64,000 nucleotides of DNA from an uncultured Lentisphaeria bacterium (GCA_905197955.1 CAJKAR010000008.1:61551-125550), one strand, 5' to 3'. Positions 36,101 through 45,213 are shown, numbered from the stretch's first letter. Numbers and translations are program-made. The notes: generated by a model not told the origin, from the sequence alone.

Positions 36101-36464
36101 GGGAAACAATCTGGCAGAGATTCTCATATCCGGCCGAATCCTGTGCCAGCAGAACCAGAGAAGCTCCGGAAACAGAAGCTCCTTCCCGCGGAACACCTCC
36201 GCACTCCTGCGGAAGCAGTGTCATTTCACAGCCGATGATCGGTTTGACATTTCCGGTCTCCAGCTCTTCAAACAGCTCCACCGCCCCGCTGATGGAATGG
36301 AAATCCGTTACAGCAAACGCAGGAGAGTGCTGTTCCAGAGCCATTGCAACAAGCTCCCCGCTGCGGCGCAGCGCCTCCACAGGACTGCTGCTGGAAACAA
36401 GAGGACATGCTCCGTCCGGCGAGTAGTCCGTATGAAGATGAAGATGAACAAATTGTCCTGCCAT
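33111..36464 (-). CDS. dnaE: DnaE-type DNA polymerase III alpha paralogue with replaced catalytic residues
   Basis: 1117 residues. The PHP domain starts HLHLHTDYS with His7, 9 and 11; the usual TDHG is TDFHS. Palm, thumb and finger motifs are recognisable (VGGGRGAEAGSLVAYLTGIT; SLYRPGPMEFIPSFI; FQKAHSTVYALLVYRTAYLK). But the catalytic acidic residues are altered: the PDIDIDF motif reads LGVEIEV (Glu424 and Glu426 for the two Asp), and the third Asp, in the KMDFLGL motif, is Thr575 (LNLTFVGQ). After LLGFE the OB-fold is missing and the sequence passes through a linker to a short C-terminal domain. It is the second gene of the operon from 37811. Probably not the replicative polymerase; a regulatory or PHP-nuclease role is inference. 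Confidence 0.88.
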   Translation of the reverse strand: MAGQFVHLHLHTDYSPDGACPLVSSSSPVEALRRSGELVAMALEQHSPAFAVTDFHSISGAVELFEELETGNVKPIIGCEMTLLPQECGGVPREGASVSGASLVLLAQDSAGYENLCQIVSRVQQHGETGGKGIGREFLAEHCRGLIAMSGGLRGELAVSILRGESDAAEKILGKYLEIFGKENFFLEVMDHGLEEEKTVNRGIVVLSRKFGIPMVATNEVRYLRKDQAIAAEVLACLRNRTVFADPNWKPQPPEYYYKSYDEMAALFGTEMPEALSNTVRIAERCDFQFDFQQKHYPALPVPDGMTESEFLREICLRNVPERFGFSLDNPPPDRKEMAGKIRSCLDRELTTIDRIRDSGLYLRLHDLLREMREQGIPVGGGRGAEAGSLVAYLTGITGVDPFRFHLSSERALNPERPYPLGVEIEVGDRFREAVFEIVSRKFGADSVAWTANREIRSSKTALREASRVFGVSPSICSRIEKLVLNGSKFSAPEVYRENPKFQELLEKDDRMEKLIQAAFLISGLKSSSGVSDSEIVAGDRKLDSILPVICESDGMRVALYDDASCKRLGLLNLTFVGQRVLTFLSDVQKQIRRNRGIELNTETIPLDDSKTFDLLSRGDTLGVFQMEGGGMQSLCRQFGVESIEHIIALISLYRPGPMEFIPSFIARKRGEEKIEYDHPKLEPILRETYGLMVYQEQILEVFHTLAGVPCGRAELFRRAIGKHKITDQERYREEFIHGCAATSGIPQERAEELWEKICRFVAPAFQKAHSTVYALLVYRTAYLKANYPEEFFAALLAGEEKNSDRIPLILKECRERNIAILPPDVNAGNDSFVAEGRAIRCGLSAIRGLRKNVCEAIFEARRTGGPYLSLVDFLERTDGTSTPKTLELLIRAGAFDSLGVERSRLFAVIAEAVACAADRKNRQESGQGGLFDLAGNGEGFSEVTLPDLPEWEERELRENEKQLLGFECQKAPADSGEEVSSIQTESEMSDPGRDAGAGDSVPSAIAEIRDGRQMELELSERQCNRSVFEDLKALFRNYSGEVPVLFCVKTEKGPVVRIEAAREFWIAPSKELTAALEGRFGKGCCRMAELSTESSESPASGTTPLADGRKEGVDLP

Positions 36465-36497
36465 GCCGCTGCTCCTATTCCGCTCATCCGTTCCAGG

Positions 36498-37811
36498 TTA
36501 CTTCGCAGCCTTCCATGCGGAAACGGCTTTCCGGACGCCCTGCTTCATCACGGCATTCGAGGGAGAAAACAGACTGCGGTAGGAAAACAGAACAGACCCG
36601 CTGATCTCGGCGCGTCTGGAATTGTATCGGAACTGATTGAAAATCTCATTGGGATCGCTCCACTCGCGGGTTGTCCCGAGACGGGCCGGGGAGTGCCCGA
36701 TATAAAGACGGGTACGGGAATTTTTGACCGTGAACGCCCACCAGTCTGCCAGCGCGGCATACGCCGCAGTATTATGCCCGAATGTCCAGTAAAGCTGCGG
36801 AACGATATAGTCGATCCAGCCGTTCCGAACCCATTTCCGGGTATCGGCATGCTGAAGGGTATATGACTCGGAACCTCTGGTCAGCGATCCGGCCGGATGA
36901 GTCTTCCGGTTCGCCCAGATCCCGAAAGGACTGATCCCGAACTGGATATGTTTCCGATATCTGGCATTGTGCGAGCGGATCATATTGGAAAGCGTCCCGA
37001 TCAGGGTATCGACATTTTCTCTTCTCCAGTCTTCCAGTCCCAGTCCGCGCTTGTTATACGTCCGATAGGTCCGGCTGTCGAGCGAACCGACCCCTTCATA
37101 GGGATAAAAATAGTCATCCATATGAATACCGTCCACATCGTAGCGGGTCAGGATCTCCTGCACGGTATCGCAAAGGAAACGGATCGTTCTCGGATGACCG
37201 GGATCCAGAATCATCAGATTTTTCCCGTCCTTCCGGGGAACGCAGAGAACCAGCGAGGGGTTCTTTCGCGCGAAGTTGTTCGGGCTCAATGTCTTGAGAT
37301 AGGCACTTTTTCCAAGGCCCGTTCCCCCGGTGATGCGATAAGGATTCAGCCATGCATGAAATTGAAGTCCACGTTTCCGCGCCTCCTGAACCATAAACGG
37401 AAGCGGATCGAAACGTCCGGGCAGGCCGACGCCTTCGGTTCCGGTCAGACACCGCGACCACGGGTTCAGATTCGAACGATAGAAGGCATCGTTCATTGGC
37501 CGCACCTGAAACAGGATGGCATTGGCGCCGATCGACCGCAGATTGTTAACGACCTGAATATAATTCCGTTTAAACGTCTCGACACTTTTCGTTGCGGGGA
37601 AATCAATATTTTCGACCGTGGCGACCCATACGCCCCGGAAGTCATATTTTTTCACAAGCAGCTGTTTCGGCACCAAAACGGACGGTCTTGCCGCCAGATC
37701 CCCCGCATAGCGGACGGCCCCTCCCCTGCGCGGATCCTTCAGCACCTCGTACTGCGCAGCCAGCCGACAGACGGAGAACATCAAAAAAACACTCAAAAAG
37801 AAACGTATCAT
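36498..37811 (-). CDS. GHL10/DUF187-type glycoside hydrolase, exported
   Basis: 437 residues from the ATG with GGGA eight bases upstream; another ATG six bases earlier is too close to that box. A signal peptide (IRFFLSVFLMFSVCRLAAQ) leads into the GHL10 domain: FRGVWVATVENIDFP, NAILFQVRPMNDAFY, HAWLNPYR, DVDGIHMDDYFYPY and WIDYIVPQLYWTF are family motifs of the YngK-like enzymes. Predicted to act on cell-wall or other polysaccharides outside the cytoplasm. It is the promoter-proximal gene of a four-gene operon with the DnaE paralogue, helical protein and PP2C phosphatase. Confidence 0.88.
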   Translation of the reverse strand: MIRFFLSVFLMFSVCRLAAQYEVLKDPRRGGAVRYAGDLAARPSVLVPKQLLVKKYDFRGVWVATVENIDFPATKSVETFKRNYIQVVNNLRSIGANAILFQVRPMNDAFYRSNLNPWSRCLTGTEGVGLPGRFDPLPFMVQEARKRGLQFHAWLNPYRITGGTGLGKSAYLKTLSPNNFARKNPSLVLCVPRKDGKNLMILDPGHPRTIRFLCDTVQEILTRYDVDGIHMDDYFYPYEGVGSLDSRTYRTYNKRGLGLEDWRRENVDTLIGTLSNMIRSHNARYRKHIQFGISPFGIWANRKTHPAGSLTRGSESYTLQHADTRKWVRNGWIDYIVPQLYWTFGHNTAAYAALADWWAFTVKNSRTRLYIGHSPARLGTTREWSDPNEIFNQFRYNSRRAEISGSVLFSYRSLFSPSNAVMKQGVRKAVSAWKAAK

Positions 37812-37838
37812 AATCATTCCCGGAATAAGATTTCTCAA

Positions 37839-37867
37839 ATAATAGCACATCTCCGGGGATTTGTCAT
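37839..37867 (-). promoter_or_regulatory. Promoter of the GHL10-DnaE-PP2C operon
   Basis: ATGACA and TATTAT on the minus strand with a 17-base spacer, five of six matches each. The start site would be near 37832, about 20 bases before the GHL10 start. Confidence 0.6.
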
Positions 37868-38093
37868 CCGGGAAAAGAAAAAATCATGAAAAAAAGATGA
37901 TCCGCCAGATTCCTTTCCCATACTCTGACTGATCTGTCTCCGGCGAATCCGTCCGAAGTCCCCCTTTTTCCCATTCCCCACGCACAACTTCGAGCGGATC
38001 GGAAACAGATCGGAACAGGAATCCGGCAACAGAAACCATTTCTTCAGGAAGAAACCGAAACGAGATTTCCATCCTGAAGAAACGTCCATTCCT

Positions 38094-41000
38094 TTATTTC
38101 TGTTTCTGACGAACCTGATTCCAGCGTTCCAGAACATCCGGCTGGTTGATGTCCGCATCCAGAGAGCGCCGATAGGTTTCCGCGGCTTTCGCGTAATCGC
38201 CTAGAGATTCGTAGCAGGAACCGATGCTTCGATACGGCTGAAGACGTTCCGGTATCATCTCCAGAGCTTTCTCGTAAAGACGAATTGCCCCGCGATAATC
38301 CTGCTTCTCCTGTCTGGCATACGCCTGTTTCAGAAGTTTTTCGTATGCGGATTCCAGTTCCGGCGTAATTCTGGTTGCCTCCGGTCTGGAGCCGATCGAA
38401 AACGCCAGAATCACCGGAACTCCGCGATTCATGGATCTCAGCGTAATCGACTTCACTCGTTTGCCGGGGGCCGGATTGATCCATGCTGTACGGTAGAGGG
38501 ACGCTTGACCGAAGGTTTTCTGTTTGACCGTACAGGCCGTTTCCGTCAAAGTGTCGATTTCCGTAGAGAATTTTTCCGACGGAGCAACCCAGTCCCGCAA
38601 ATTCACTTTGCCATTCATACGAATCTCATATTTCGAACCATCCGCATACTCGACAAATACGCTGTAATGATGCGTACCGGAGGTGTAGGCATGTGTATGA
38701 AGCCAGGCGAGAACCTCGAATTTCGAATTGATCGGAATGGTCACGCTCTCGTAACCGCCCTTCCGATAACGGCTCTTCAGGACAAAACAGCTCTTCGGTG
38801 ATTCAATCCGGAACGGAATTCCCGCAAGAGAGTGAAGTCCGCTCAGCTTGAATTCCCGCAGATCGGAATCCGGTCCCTGATCGGTGAAGCCGCCTTTGCC
38901 ATCGTTCTGGACATCATCCGCCATGGATCGGTCAAGATACGGAGTCAGGTCAAGAGGACGATATTTCAGATTCTTCGGAAGCTCCAGGCGGAATGATGGA
39001 TGAATTTCCACACCAAGATTCGTCAGTAGATTCGAAATCACGGACTGACCCTGACGGCTCAACTGCGATTTCTCCGTCATCCAGTTCAAGTTGCAGAACA
39101 GCATGTTTCCGCGTCTTGCAAGGAAAACCGGATACAGCATCGGCGTTCCTTCCAGGATTTCCGAGTCGCCGACCGGGTCGATCAGGCATTTTGCAGAGTA
39201 AAAACTCTCGCGGATATTTTCCGTTGGCGGTTCCATCCGGAAAAAGAGATCCTGATTCGTAATTCCAGCCAGTTCCGGGAAAAAGCCGATGCGGATCGCC
39301 CGTCCCATCCACTCCGGCTGTTTGACAGGACGAGTTTTCAGTTGGAACGATTCTCCCGGATTCTGAACAAAAACAGTTCCTTTAAACGCTTTCAGTTCCG
39401 CCATCTGAGCAGGAGAAAAGTTCATTTTGCCATCAACCAGAAGCACAGAATATTTTGCCAGAGAACCAAATGAAGCATTCTCCGTCTGAATTCCATATTT
39501 TTTGCAGTAGGCGGCGAACTTTGATTCCGGAGGCGCAATCAGTCCGGCGGATCTGTACTGCGGGCTAATCCGGTAATGCTCCATGTTCCGGAGCAGGCGC
39601 GCGGCAACCGGATTCCTTTCCGGATCCAGACGCAGTGCGCAGTAGAGGAATCCGCCCTTTCCGTAAGGAACTTCAACGAGCCCGGCATATTTCAAGCCTT
39701 CGGGACCGCCGGACTCGATAATGGTCTTTGCATTTCCGGCATGAGGCTTGACAAAATAGTCCTCGCCGGTCCAATGATCCGGATACCAGTAGGAAAGGTC
39801 CCGTTCCGAAATTCCCTTCAAAAGCGGATGATCCGGACGGAATGTGAAATTGACCGAGGGCTTTCTGGAGGTGGCCAGAATTCCGCCCGGCAGCCATGCA
39901 GGATAGTCCTTCCGGGGCAGAAGAATGATCGTCTCACCGTTCTCCGCCCGTCTGAGCAGATCCTCTCTGTTCAAAGCGGCAGATGCCGGAATCATGTTCG
40001 GCTTCAAAACGAGCTTTGCTCCGGGTTCCACGATGACAGGCATTTTCCGTTCCAGGTGTCCGCGCAGTCCGACCGTCAGTTCGTACGTTCCGGCTTTCTT
40101 CAGATGCAGCACGATTTTTTCACGAGCGCCCCGGCAGAAGTCGAACGGAATGCGTCTTCCACCTTGCTGAACGGTCTTTCCGTTTTCAGAAAGGGTCCAG
40201 TAGAACTCAAGAGTCTCGTTTTTGAGCACATCATGGAAAAGATTGACATCGAAAACCGCCTCTGTCCCGACCGGGAACGTGTGATACCGCTGAAGGACCA
40301 CCAGATCCAGCGCCGGAATCGTAAAATCGTTGTCATCGCCCGTCAGCCAGCGCCATGGAGTGATTACGGAAACGCCCGCGTCGCGCGCCCCCTGAAACGC
40401 CAGCTTCATCAGGAGCTGATGGCCGTAATCCGCGTATGAAAACGACTGAAAAACAGAATCTCCCATCACGCGGGTCAGTCCCAGCGGAGAACGGTAGAAG
40501 GTAATCCAGCCGGTTTCATTGATGATAAGTGGTTTTCCGCCCCAGGCGATCGGCGATTTCTCCAGAACATTACAGACATTTTTCCCCTGTCCGGAAGGGA
40601 CCATATCCCCAGCCCGGAAGGGTTTGGAGATGTCGCGCCAGTAGACCATCCCAGGCAGATAAGTCGCAGGTTCCCGGAACACCTGTCCCTCCACGGGATA
40701 ATGAGTGGAGATGATCTCCGTCTCTCCGTGCAGATCCAGATCGCATCCGGCCTCGGCAAAACGGGTCGGATCAGCCTGACGGACCGCCCGGACCGCATCG
40801 CGGATCCGTTTAAAATGCGATTTGTTGGAAAACGCGAACATCTCGTTGGACAGATACCAGGTGAAGATCGACGGATGATTGATACGCGCACGGACTGCGG
40901 CAAGATCGGAAGCGGTCTTATGGCGCCAGAAAGCATCGTCCGCCATCATCTCGGCGGTCGGACCAGCGGGAGTCACAGTCCCCTGCGCATAGATCAAACC

Positions 41001-42680
41001 TTCTTCATCGGCAAATTCCGTGAAATAAACGCCATCATAAATATGCCGGAGCATGTTGTTGCCGAGTTCCTTTACCTGACGGATCCGGTCAAGGACCGCC
41101 TTGCGCCGCGCTCCGCCAACACGCAGAAACCATCCCCAGGAACTCATGAACGGACGCGCAGGTGTTCGGAACACTTTTCCGTTCCAGAGAAGATCCATGC
41201 CATCGGTCCAGATTTCGCGGAACCCGAAACGGGTATTCCGGAGATCCACGGTTTTCCCATCCTTTTTCAGAACCGTTTCCAGCTGAAGAAGCGGAAATTC
41301 CACCGGTCCCCAGAGAATCGGATTCTCCCACTTTGTCCTGCCGCTGAGTTTCAATACCTCGCGGCCAAGGTGCAGAACACGGTTTTCCACGCTAAAACCT
41401 TCCGGAGCATCGACTTGCGCTTCAATCGTGCGATTGCGGAAAGAGGTCGTCACTTTCACATCCCCGATGAATTTCTCCGGCATCCCCAGCAGCGAGATCT
41501 CGCTCACTCCCTGATACAGATTCGCATAGAACTTCTTCCGGTTCCAGTTGGGACTCTTTTTATCCAGTTCCGAATCGACAAGGCTGGCGATTTTTCCCCG
41601 GACGGCAAGCAGAAGAGTATTACTCCCCTTTCTCCGGAATTTTCCTGTGATCTCCACATCGAACGGAGCCAGGGAAACTTCGGTTCCATAATGATAAATT
41701 TTTTCCCCGTTGAGATACAGATCCGCTTCATACGCGATACGGTCAAAATGCAGGAACCAGCGCTCACCTGCGAAGTTTTCCGGCACACTGAATTCGCGTT
41801 TGAACCATGCGATGTGATTCGGGAAATCCACTGGAAGAGAAGTCGGCTTCCATGCGGCATCGGAGGGCGGAAGCGCCTGGAGAGTACGAGTCTTGCGACT
41901 GCCATCGTCTTTCACGCTTGTCGTGAACCACTTGTCGTTCAGCCAGAGCTTCGAACGGTATGTGCCCGTCCAATCCCGCAGATATGGAAAGACCTCCTCG
42001 CGGGAATTTCCGTCGGAGTCGGTCACTTTCAGGATCGCACGATACTGGTCCGAAGTCCCCTTCCGGTAATCGAATGTCTTCGAGAAGGCTCTTCCCGCTT
42101 CCACGGTCTCCCGGTACTCCGCAACGGGAATGCGGAAGAAATCCACAATTTTCACTTCCAGATTCAATTTCCGTTTGAAACCGGTCCGGTTTTTCAAGTG
42201 CAGTTTCAACTGTTCTCCGAAGGTCGTTTTCTCAAAGGAGTAACGGAGATCGCGTCCGCTGGCCTTGCGCTCCACATGCTTCTGGGGAGCAAACGGAAGA
42301 CGCTCCTTCGAGAGACTCAACGTTCCAATGGAAACGGATGAGGCCGGGACAAAAAATTCATCGCCGTTTTTCACCTCGGTAAAGGCGGTCTGCGCAATGC
42401 ACCTGCCATTGACAAACGGGGAGGCGGAATCAAACTCCAGACGCACCCCATTCAGGTAAAGACAGTTCTCTGGAACGCCCGACATCTCCAGCCGGATCGA
42501 ATAGTTTCCCGGTTCGATCCCGGAAATTTTCCAGTATCTCTCCCGTGCATCCGGACGGAATGATGCAGAACGGACTCCCGCATTTTTCCCGTTTTCCATC
42601 AGAGCGGAAGGCGGATAAACCATCTCCGCCGCAACGGAAATGCAGAACACTGCCAGAAATGCTGAGCAAGGGATTTTCAT
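38094..42680 (-). CDS. Secreted GH2-family enzyme with C-terminal TPR repeats
   Basis: 1528 residues. Signal peptide MKIPCSAFLAVFCISVAA. A GH2 sugar-binding jelly roll (AWFKREFSVPENFAGERWF, YLNGEKIYHYG) is followed by the immunoglobulin-like region and a barrel with acid/base Glu613 in NHPSIFTWYLSNEM and nucleophile Glu722 in LIINETGW. The C-terminal half adds a ThuA/glutamine-amidotransferase-like stretch (about 990-1240) and another sandwich, ending in at least two TPRs (YRGAIRLYEKALEMIPERL, YAKAAETYRRSLDADINQ). The ATG at 42680 is preferred over a TTG six codons earlier. It is the last gene of the GntR-hybrid operon, eight bases after the small secreted protein. Beta-glycosidase activity is likely, specificity unknown. 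Confidence 0.82.
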   Translation of the reverse strand: MKIPCSAFLAVFCISVAAEMVYPPSALMENGKNAGVRSASFRPDARERYWKISGIEPGNYSIRLEMSGVPENCLYLNGVRLEFDSASPFVNGRCIAQTAFTEVKNGDEFFVPASSVSIGTLSLSKERLPFAPQKHVERKASGRDLRYSFEKTTFGEQLKLHLKNRTGFKRKLNLEVKIVDFFRIPVAEYRETVEAGRAFSKTFDYRKGTSDQYRAILKVTDSDGNSREEVFPYLRDWTGTYRSKLWLNDKWFTTSVKDDGSRKTRTLQALPPSDAAWKPTSLPVDFPNHIAWFKREFSVPENFAGERWFLHFDRIAYEADLYLNGEKIYHYGTEVSLAPFDVEITGKFRRKGSNTLLLAVRGKIASLVDSELDKKSPNWNRKKFYANLYQGVSEISLLGMPEKFIGDVKVTTSFRNRTIEAQVDAPEGFSVENRVLHLGREVLKLSGRTKWENPILWGPVEFPLLQLETVLKKDGKTVDLRNTRFGFREIWTDGMDLLWNGKVFRTPARPFMSSWGWFLRVGGARRKAVLDRIRQVKELGNNMLRHIYDGVYFTEFADEEGLIYAQGTVTPAGPTAEMMADDAFWRHKTASDLAAVRARINHPSIFTWYLSNEMFAFSNKSHFKRIRDAVRAVRQADPTRFAEAGCDLDLHGETEIISTHYPVEGQVFREPATYLPGMVYWRDISKPFRAGDMVPSGQGKNVCNVLEKSPIAWGGKPLIINETGWITFYRSPLGLTRVMGDSVFQSFSYADYGHQLLMKLAFQGARDAGVSVITPWRWLTGDDNDFTIPALDLVVLQRYHTFPVGTEAVFDVNLFHDVLKNETLEFYWTLSENGKTVQQGGRRIPFDFCRGAREKIVLHLKKAGTYELTVGLRGHLERKMPVIVEPGAKLVLKPNMIPASAALNREDLLRRAENGETIILLPRKDYPAWLPGGILATSRKPSVNFTFRPDHPLLKGISERDLSYWYPDHWTGEDYFVKPHAGNAKTIIESGGPEGLKYAGLVEVPYGKGGFLYCALRLDPERNPVAARLLRNMEHYRISPQYRSAGLIAPPESKFAAYCKKYGIQTENASFGSLAKYSVLLVDGKMNFSPAQMAELKAFKGTVFVQNPGESFQLKTRPVKQPEWMGRAIRIGFFPELAGITNQDLFFRMEPPTENIRESFYSAKCLIDPVGDSEILEGTPMLYPVFLARRGNMLFCNLNWMTEKSQLSRQGQSVISNLLTNLGVEIHPSFRLELPKNLKYRPLDLTPYLDRSMADDVQNDGKGGFTDQGPDSDLREFKLSGLHSLAGIPFRIESPKSCFVLKSRYRKGGYESVTIPINSKFEVLAWLHTHAYTSGTHHYSVFVEYADGSKYEIRMNGKVNLRDWVAPSEKFSTEIDTLTETACTVKQKTFGQASLYRTAWINPAPGKRVKSITLRSMNRGVPVILAFSIGSRPEATRITPELESAYEKLLKQAYARQEKQDYRGAIRLYEKALEMIPERLQPYRSIGSCYESLGDYAKAAETYRRSLDADINQPDVLERWNQVRQKQK

Positions 42681-42687
42681 TGTTCTC

Positions 42688-43239
42688 TCATTCCTCAATT
42701 ACGATATCGAACGTCTGAATGCTCTTGTACTGTTTTTTATCCTCTTTCGTGGAATATCCGACCCGGACATGGAACTTGTAACTTCCGGGACCGAATGCCG
42801 GACACGCAGGAAGCGGAGCGGAAACAAATTTTCCCTGATTCTTATCCCATATATTGTTTTTCCCCGCGACGCCTTCCTTGCGTTCCCCCAGGTCAAGATC
42901 ATAAACATAAGGTGCCCCCGTCCGAGCGTTTTTCCAGTAAACCTCAAGCTGCTGATACCATCCGCGCCCTTCAAAATGCTGCAACCCGCGGTTGGCACTC
43001 GCGAAATCCCGTTCTTTGGAATGAAGCATGCTGGTCACAATCTTTCCGGCAATCTCCTTGGGCTCATCAACCTGATATTTCACTTTTACCTTGCAGCGCG
43101 GATTTGATTTTTTCAGAATGGGGAACTCCTCGCTCCAGGTTTTTCCTCCATCGGTGCTGAATTCGAGCTGCGTTTTGATGTCCGCAGCCGCAGCAAGAGT
43201 GAGTCCGAGACAGAGAGCCGTCAAAAAGATTTTTTTCAT
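42688..43239 (-). CDS. Small secreted protein of unknown function
   Basis: 183 residues with a signal peptide (MKKIFLTALCLGLTLAAAA). The mature part looks all-beta, opening with IKTQLEFSTDGGKTWSEEFP and closing with FHVRVGYST...FDIVIEE, suggesting an immunoglobulin-like or BNR-like sandwich. I do not recognise the family. AAGGAG lies nine bases before the ATG. It sits between the pseudopilin and the GH2 enzyme and probably acts with them at the cell surface. Confidence 0.75.
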   Translation of the reverse strand: MKKIFLTALCLGLTLAAAADIKTQLEFSTDGGKTWSEEFPILKKSNPRCKVKVKYQVDEPKEIAGKIVTSMLHSKERDFASANRGLQHFEGRGWYQQLEVYWKNARTGAPYVYDLDLGERKEGVAGKNNIWDKNQGKFVSAPLPACPAFGPGSYKFHVRVGYSTKEDKKQYKSIQTFDIVIEE

Positions 43240-43277
43240 GATTCCATTCTCCTTATATTGATACTGTTTCAGTTATG

Positions 43278-44069
43278 TCATCGAATTCCAGTAAAGACCC
43301 ATGTTTCCATTTTGAAGGTGGCAAGTCCGAGATTCGGAATCGGCCAGAACATCGTCGGATACGAGACAACGCGACCATCCAGACTCAGAAAATTACCCCG
43401 GTTAAGCAGATGCCGTCCCCAGGGACAGTACTCCTCCACCTCCCATTCGCTCAAGGACCGGCTGGCGGCATAGACCGCATAATTCATGTTGCCGACCAGT
43501 TTATTGCTTCTGACTTTCTTTTCAATCAGCATGACGGATCCCGGAGGACATTTCACCATTTTATGCGGAGTACTCCGGCCAACGGAACCGGAACCGCCGT
43601 CACTGTGATAGACAAATCCGCCGGTTCTCGTCGGATCCTCCGCATGAGCGGCGGACCATCGGCAGGTGGTAACCCCGTAGCTGGTCCGATAGGGAATTCC
43701 TCTCTGGTCAGAACCGGAAGAGGGACATTTCCAGATCCCTTTTGCCGCAGTCGTTTCCGGCATCACTTCATCCATGCATGCATTGGTATTATTCTTTACC
43801 CCTGGGCTCCCGACATAATCCCGGATCGCAATTCCCCACCAGATATGGCAGTTGTTCCCATTGCTCTGTCCCGGCAGATAGGATTCAAAATCGTTCATAT
43901 AGGAAATAAATCCCAGACCGATGGTCTTCATATTGCTGATACAGGATATCTGGCGCGCTTTTTCCATCCCCTTATTCAGAGCCGGAAGCAGAATCGATAC
44001 AAGAATCGCTATAATTGCAATTACAACAAGAAGTTCTATCAATGTAAAATTCTTCCTCTCCGTTTTCAT
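43278..44069 (-). CDS. Pseudopilin-like protein with H-X-DG C-terminal motif
   Basis: 263 residues from ATG 44069. After a six-residue basic leader (MKTERKN) comes FTLIELLVVIAIIAILVSIL, the prepilin cleavage and methylation motif. The C-terminal part has paired cysteines and HLLNRGNFLSLDGRV, a near match to the H-X9-DG domain. An in-frame start at 44111 would overlap the regulator gene and is less likely. It is the second gene of the operon, 19 bases after the regulator. Confidence 0.85.
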   Translation of the reverse strand: MKTERKNFTLIELLVVIAIIAILVSILLPALNKGMEKARQISCISNMKTIGLGFISYMNDFESYLPGQSNGNNCHIWWGIAIRDYVGSPGVKNNTNACMDEVMPETTAAKGIWKCPSSGSDQRGIPYRTSYGVTTCRWSAAHAEDPTRTGGFVYHSDGGSGSVGRSTPHKMVKCPPGSVMLIEKKVRSNKLVGNMNYAVYAASRSLSEWEVEEYCPWGRHLLNRGNFLSLDGRVVSYPTMFWPIPNLGLATFKMETWVFTGIR

Positions 44070-44088
44070 TCTTTCGACACCCCTTTTC

Positions 44089-45186
44089 TTATTTATGGTT
44101 CGGTACCGCACACGATTGTTTGATATGAAGACTCGGTGTTACAGTCAGACTGCGCACCGGGATTTCCTGTTTGAAAATCTGCCGGAGCAGCAGTTCGCCG
44201 GCAAGACGTCCCTGCTCCTGCTGATGCTGATCCACGCTTGTTAAAGAAGGAGTCAGCTTGTAAGCGATATCCACATTTCCATATCCAGTCACCGAGATCT
44301 CCTCGGGAATCCGTATTCCGTGCTCAAGCAGAGTGCGGTATGCATAGGAAGCCAGCTCATCCGTGGCGCAGACCAGTGCGGTTGGCAGCTTTGCTCCGGA
44401 CTCCAGATATTCGCTCAGAACCCGGTTTGCGTCATCCGGCAGATATTCCTTGCAAAGGAGCACGATCTCCTTTTCCGCATCGGGACACTCCATCAAAGCC
44501 TGACGATACCCGGAAAGACGATCCCGCGTTGTCGCCACACAAGTCTCTCCGCCGAGGAACGCAATTCTCCGGTGCCCCAGCGAGAAAAGATAACGCATCA
44601 CCTGCACCATTCCCTCCACATCGTCGGAAGAAACCGATGCAATCTCCGGCGATGGCGACGGACTGTTGAAAACCACCACATTCTTCAGTTTCTGAAACAG
44701 CTCCAGATATGCGGAAGGATACGGCGAAGATTCCGGTGTATCAATGATCGCTCCATCCATTCCGCCCGCCGCGTAATCCAGAATCTCTTTTGCGTGTTCC
44801 TGGAAACTCGCCGAGGAAAACGAGGAGACGAAGATCCGGAATCCCGCATTTTTCACCACATCCTCCACGCCGTAGATTGCCGACATGAAATATCCGTCGC
44901 GCGGCATGAACAGTCCGATCGTATGAGAGAGCACATCCGCTCCGTAAATCCTCTGCGTCTGCGCAAACGACTTCACAAACGATCCCCTCCCATGCTCCGT
45001 ATACAAAACCCCCTTCGACACCAGATTTGCCACCGCGCGCCGCGCCGTAATTCGACTCACATGATAATTCTCGCAGATCATGGATTCCGACGGCACCTGC
45101 GCTCCTTCCGGCAGAGAGCGCTTCAAAATCAGCTGACAGATCTGATTTTCCACGTCATCAGTCTTGCTTCTCACGGATTTGATCAT
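44089..45186 (-). CDS. GntR-type regulator with LacI-like effector domain
   Basis: 365 residues. The first ~75 residues form a GntR winged helix (VENQICQLILKRSLPEGAQVPS, NYHVSRITARRAVANLVSKGVLYTEHGRGSFV). The rest is a LacI/PBP1-type sugar-binding domain (HTIGLFMPRDGYF, SLGHRRIAFLGGE, ISVTGYGNVDIAYKLTPSLTSVD). This combination is that of the AraR-like group. The ATG has GGAG eight bases upstream. It heads the pseudopilin-GH2 operon and probably represses its own perfect promoter through the direct repeats at 45214-45250. Confidence 0.9.
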   Translation of the reverse strand: MIKSVRSKTDDVENQICQLILKRSLPEGAQVPSESMICENYHVSRITARRAVANLVSKGVLYTEHGRGSFVKSFAQTQRIYGADVLSHTIGLFMPRDGYFMSAIYGVEDVVKNAGFRIFVSSFSSASFQEHAKEILDYAAGGMDGAIIDTPESSPYPSAYLELFQKLKNVVVFNSPSPSPEIASVSSDDVEGMVQVMRYLFSLGHRRIAFLGGETCVATTRDRLSGYRQALMECPDAEKEIVLLCKEYLPDDANRVLSEYLESGAKLPTALVCATDELASYAYRTLLEHGIRIPEEISVTGYGNVDIAYKLTPSLTSVDQHQQEQGRLAGELLLRQIFKQEIPVRSLTVTPSLHIKQSCAVPNHK

Positions 45187-45213
45187 TCGGGATCTCCAAA
45201 AACAACTTGTTAT

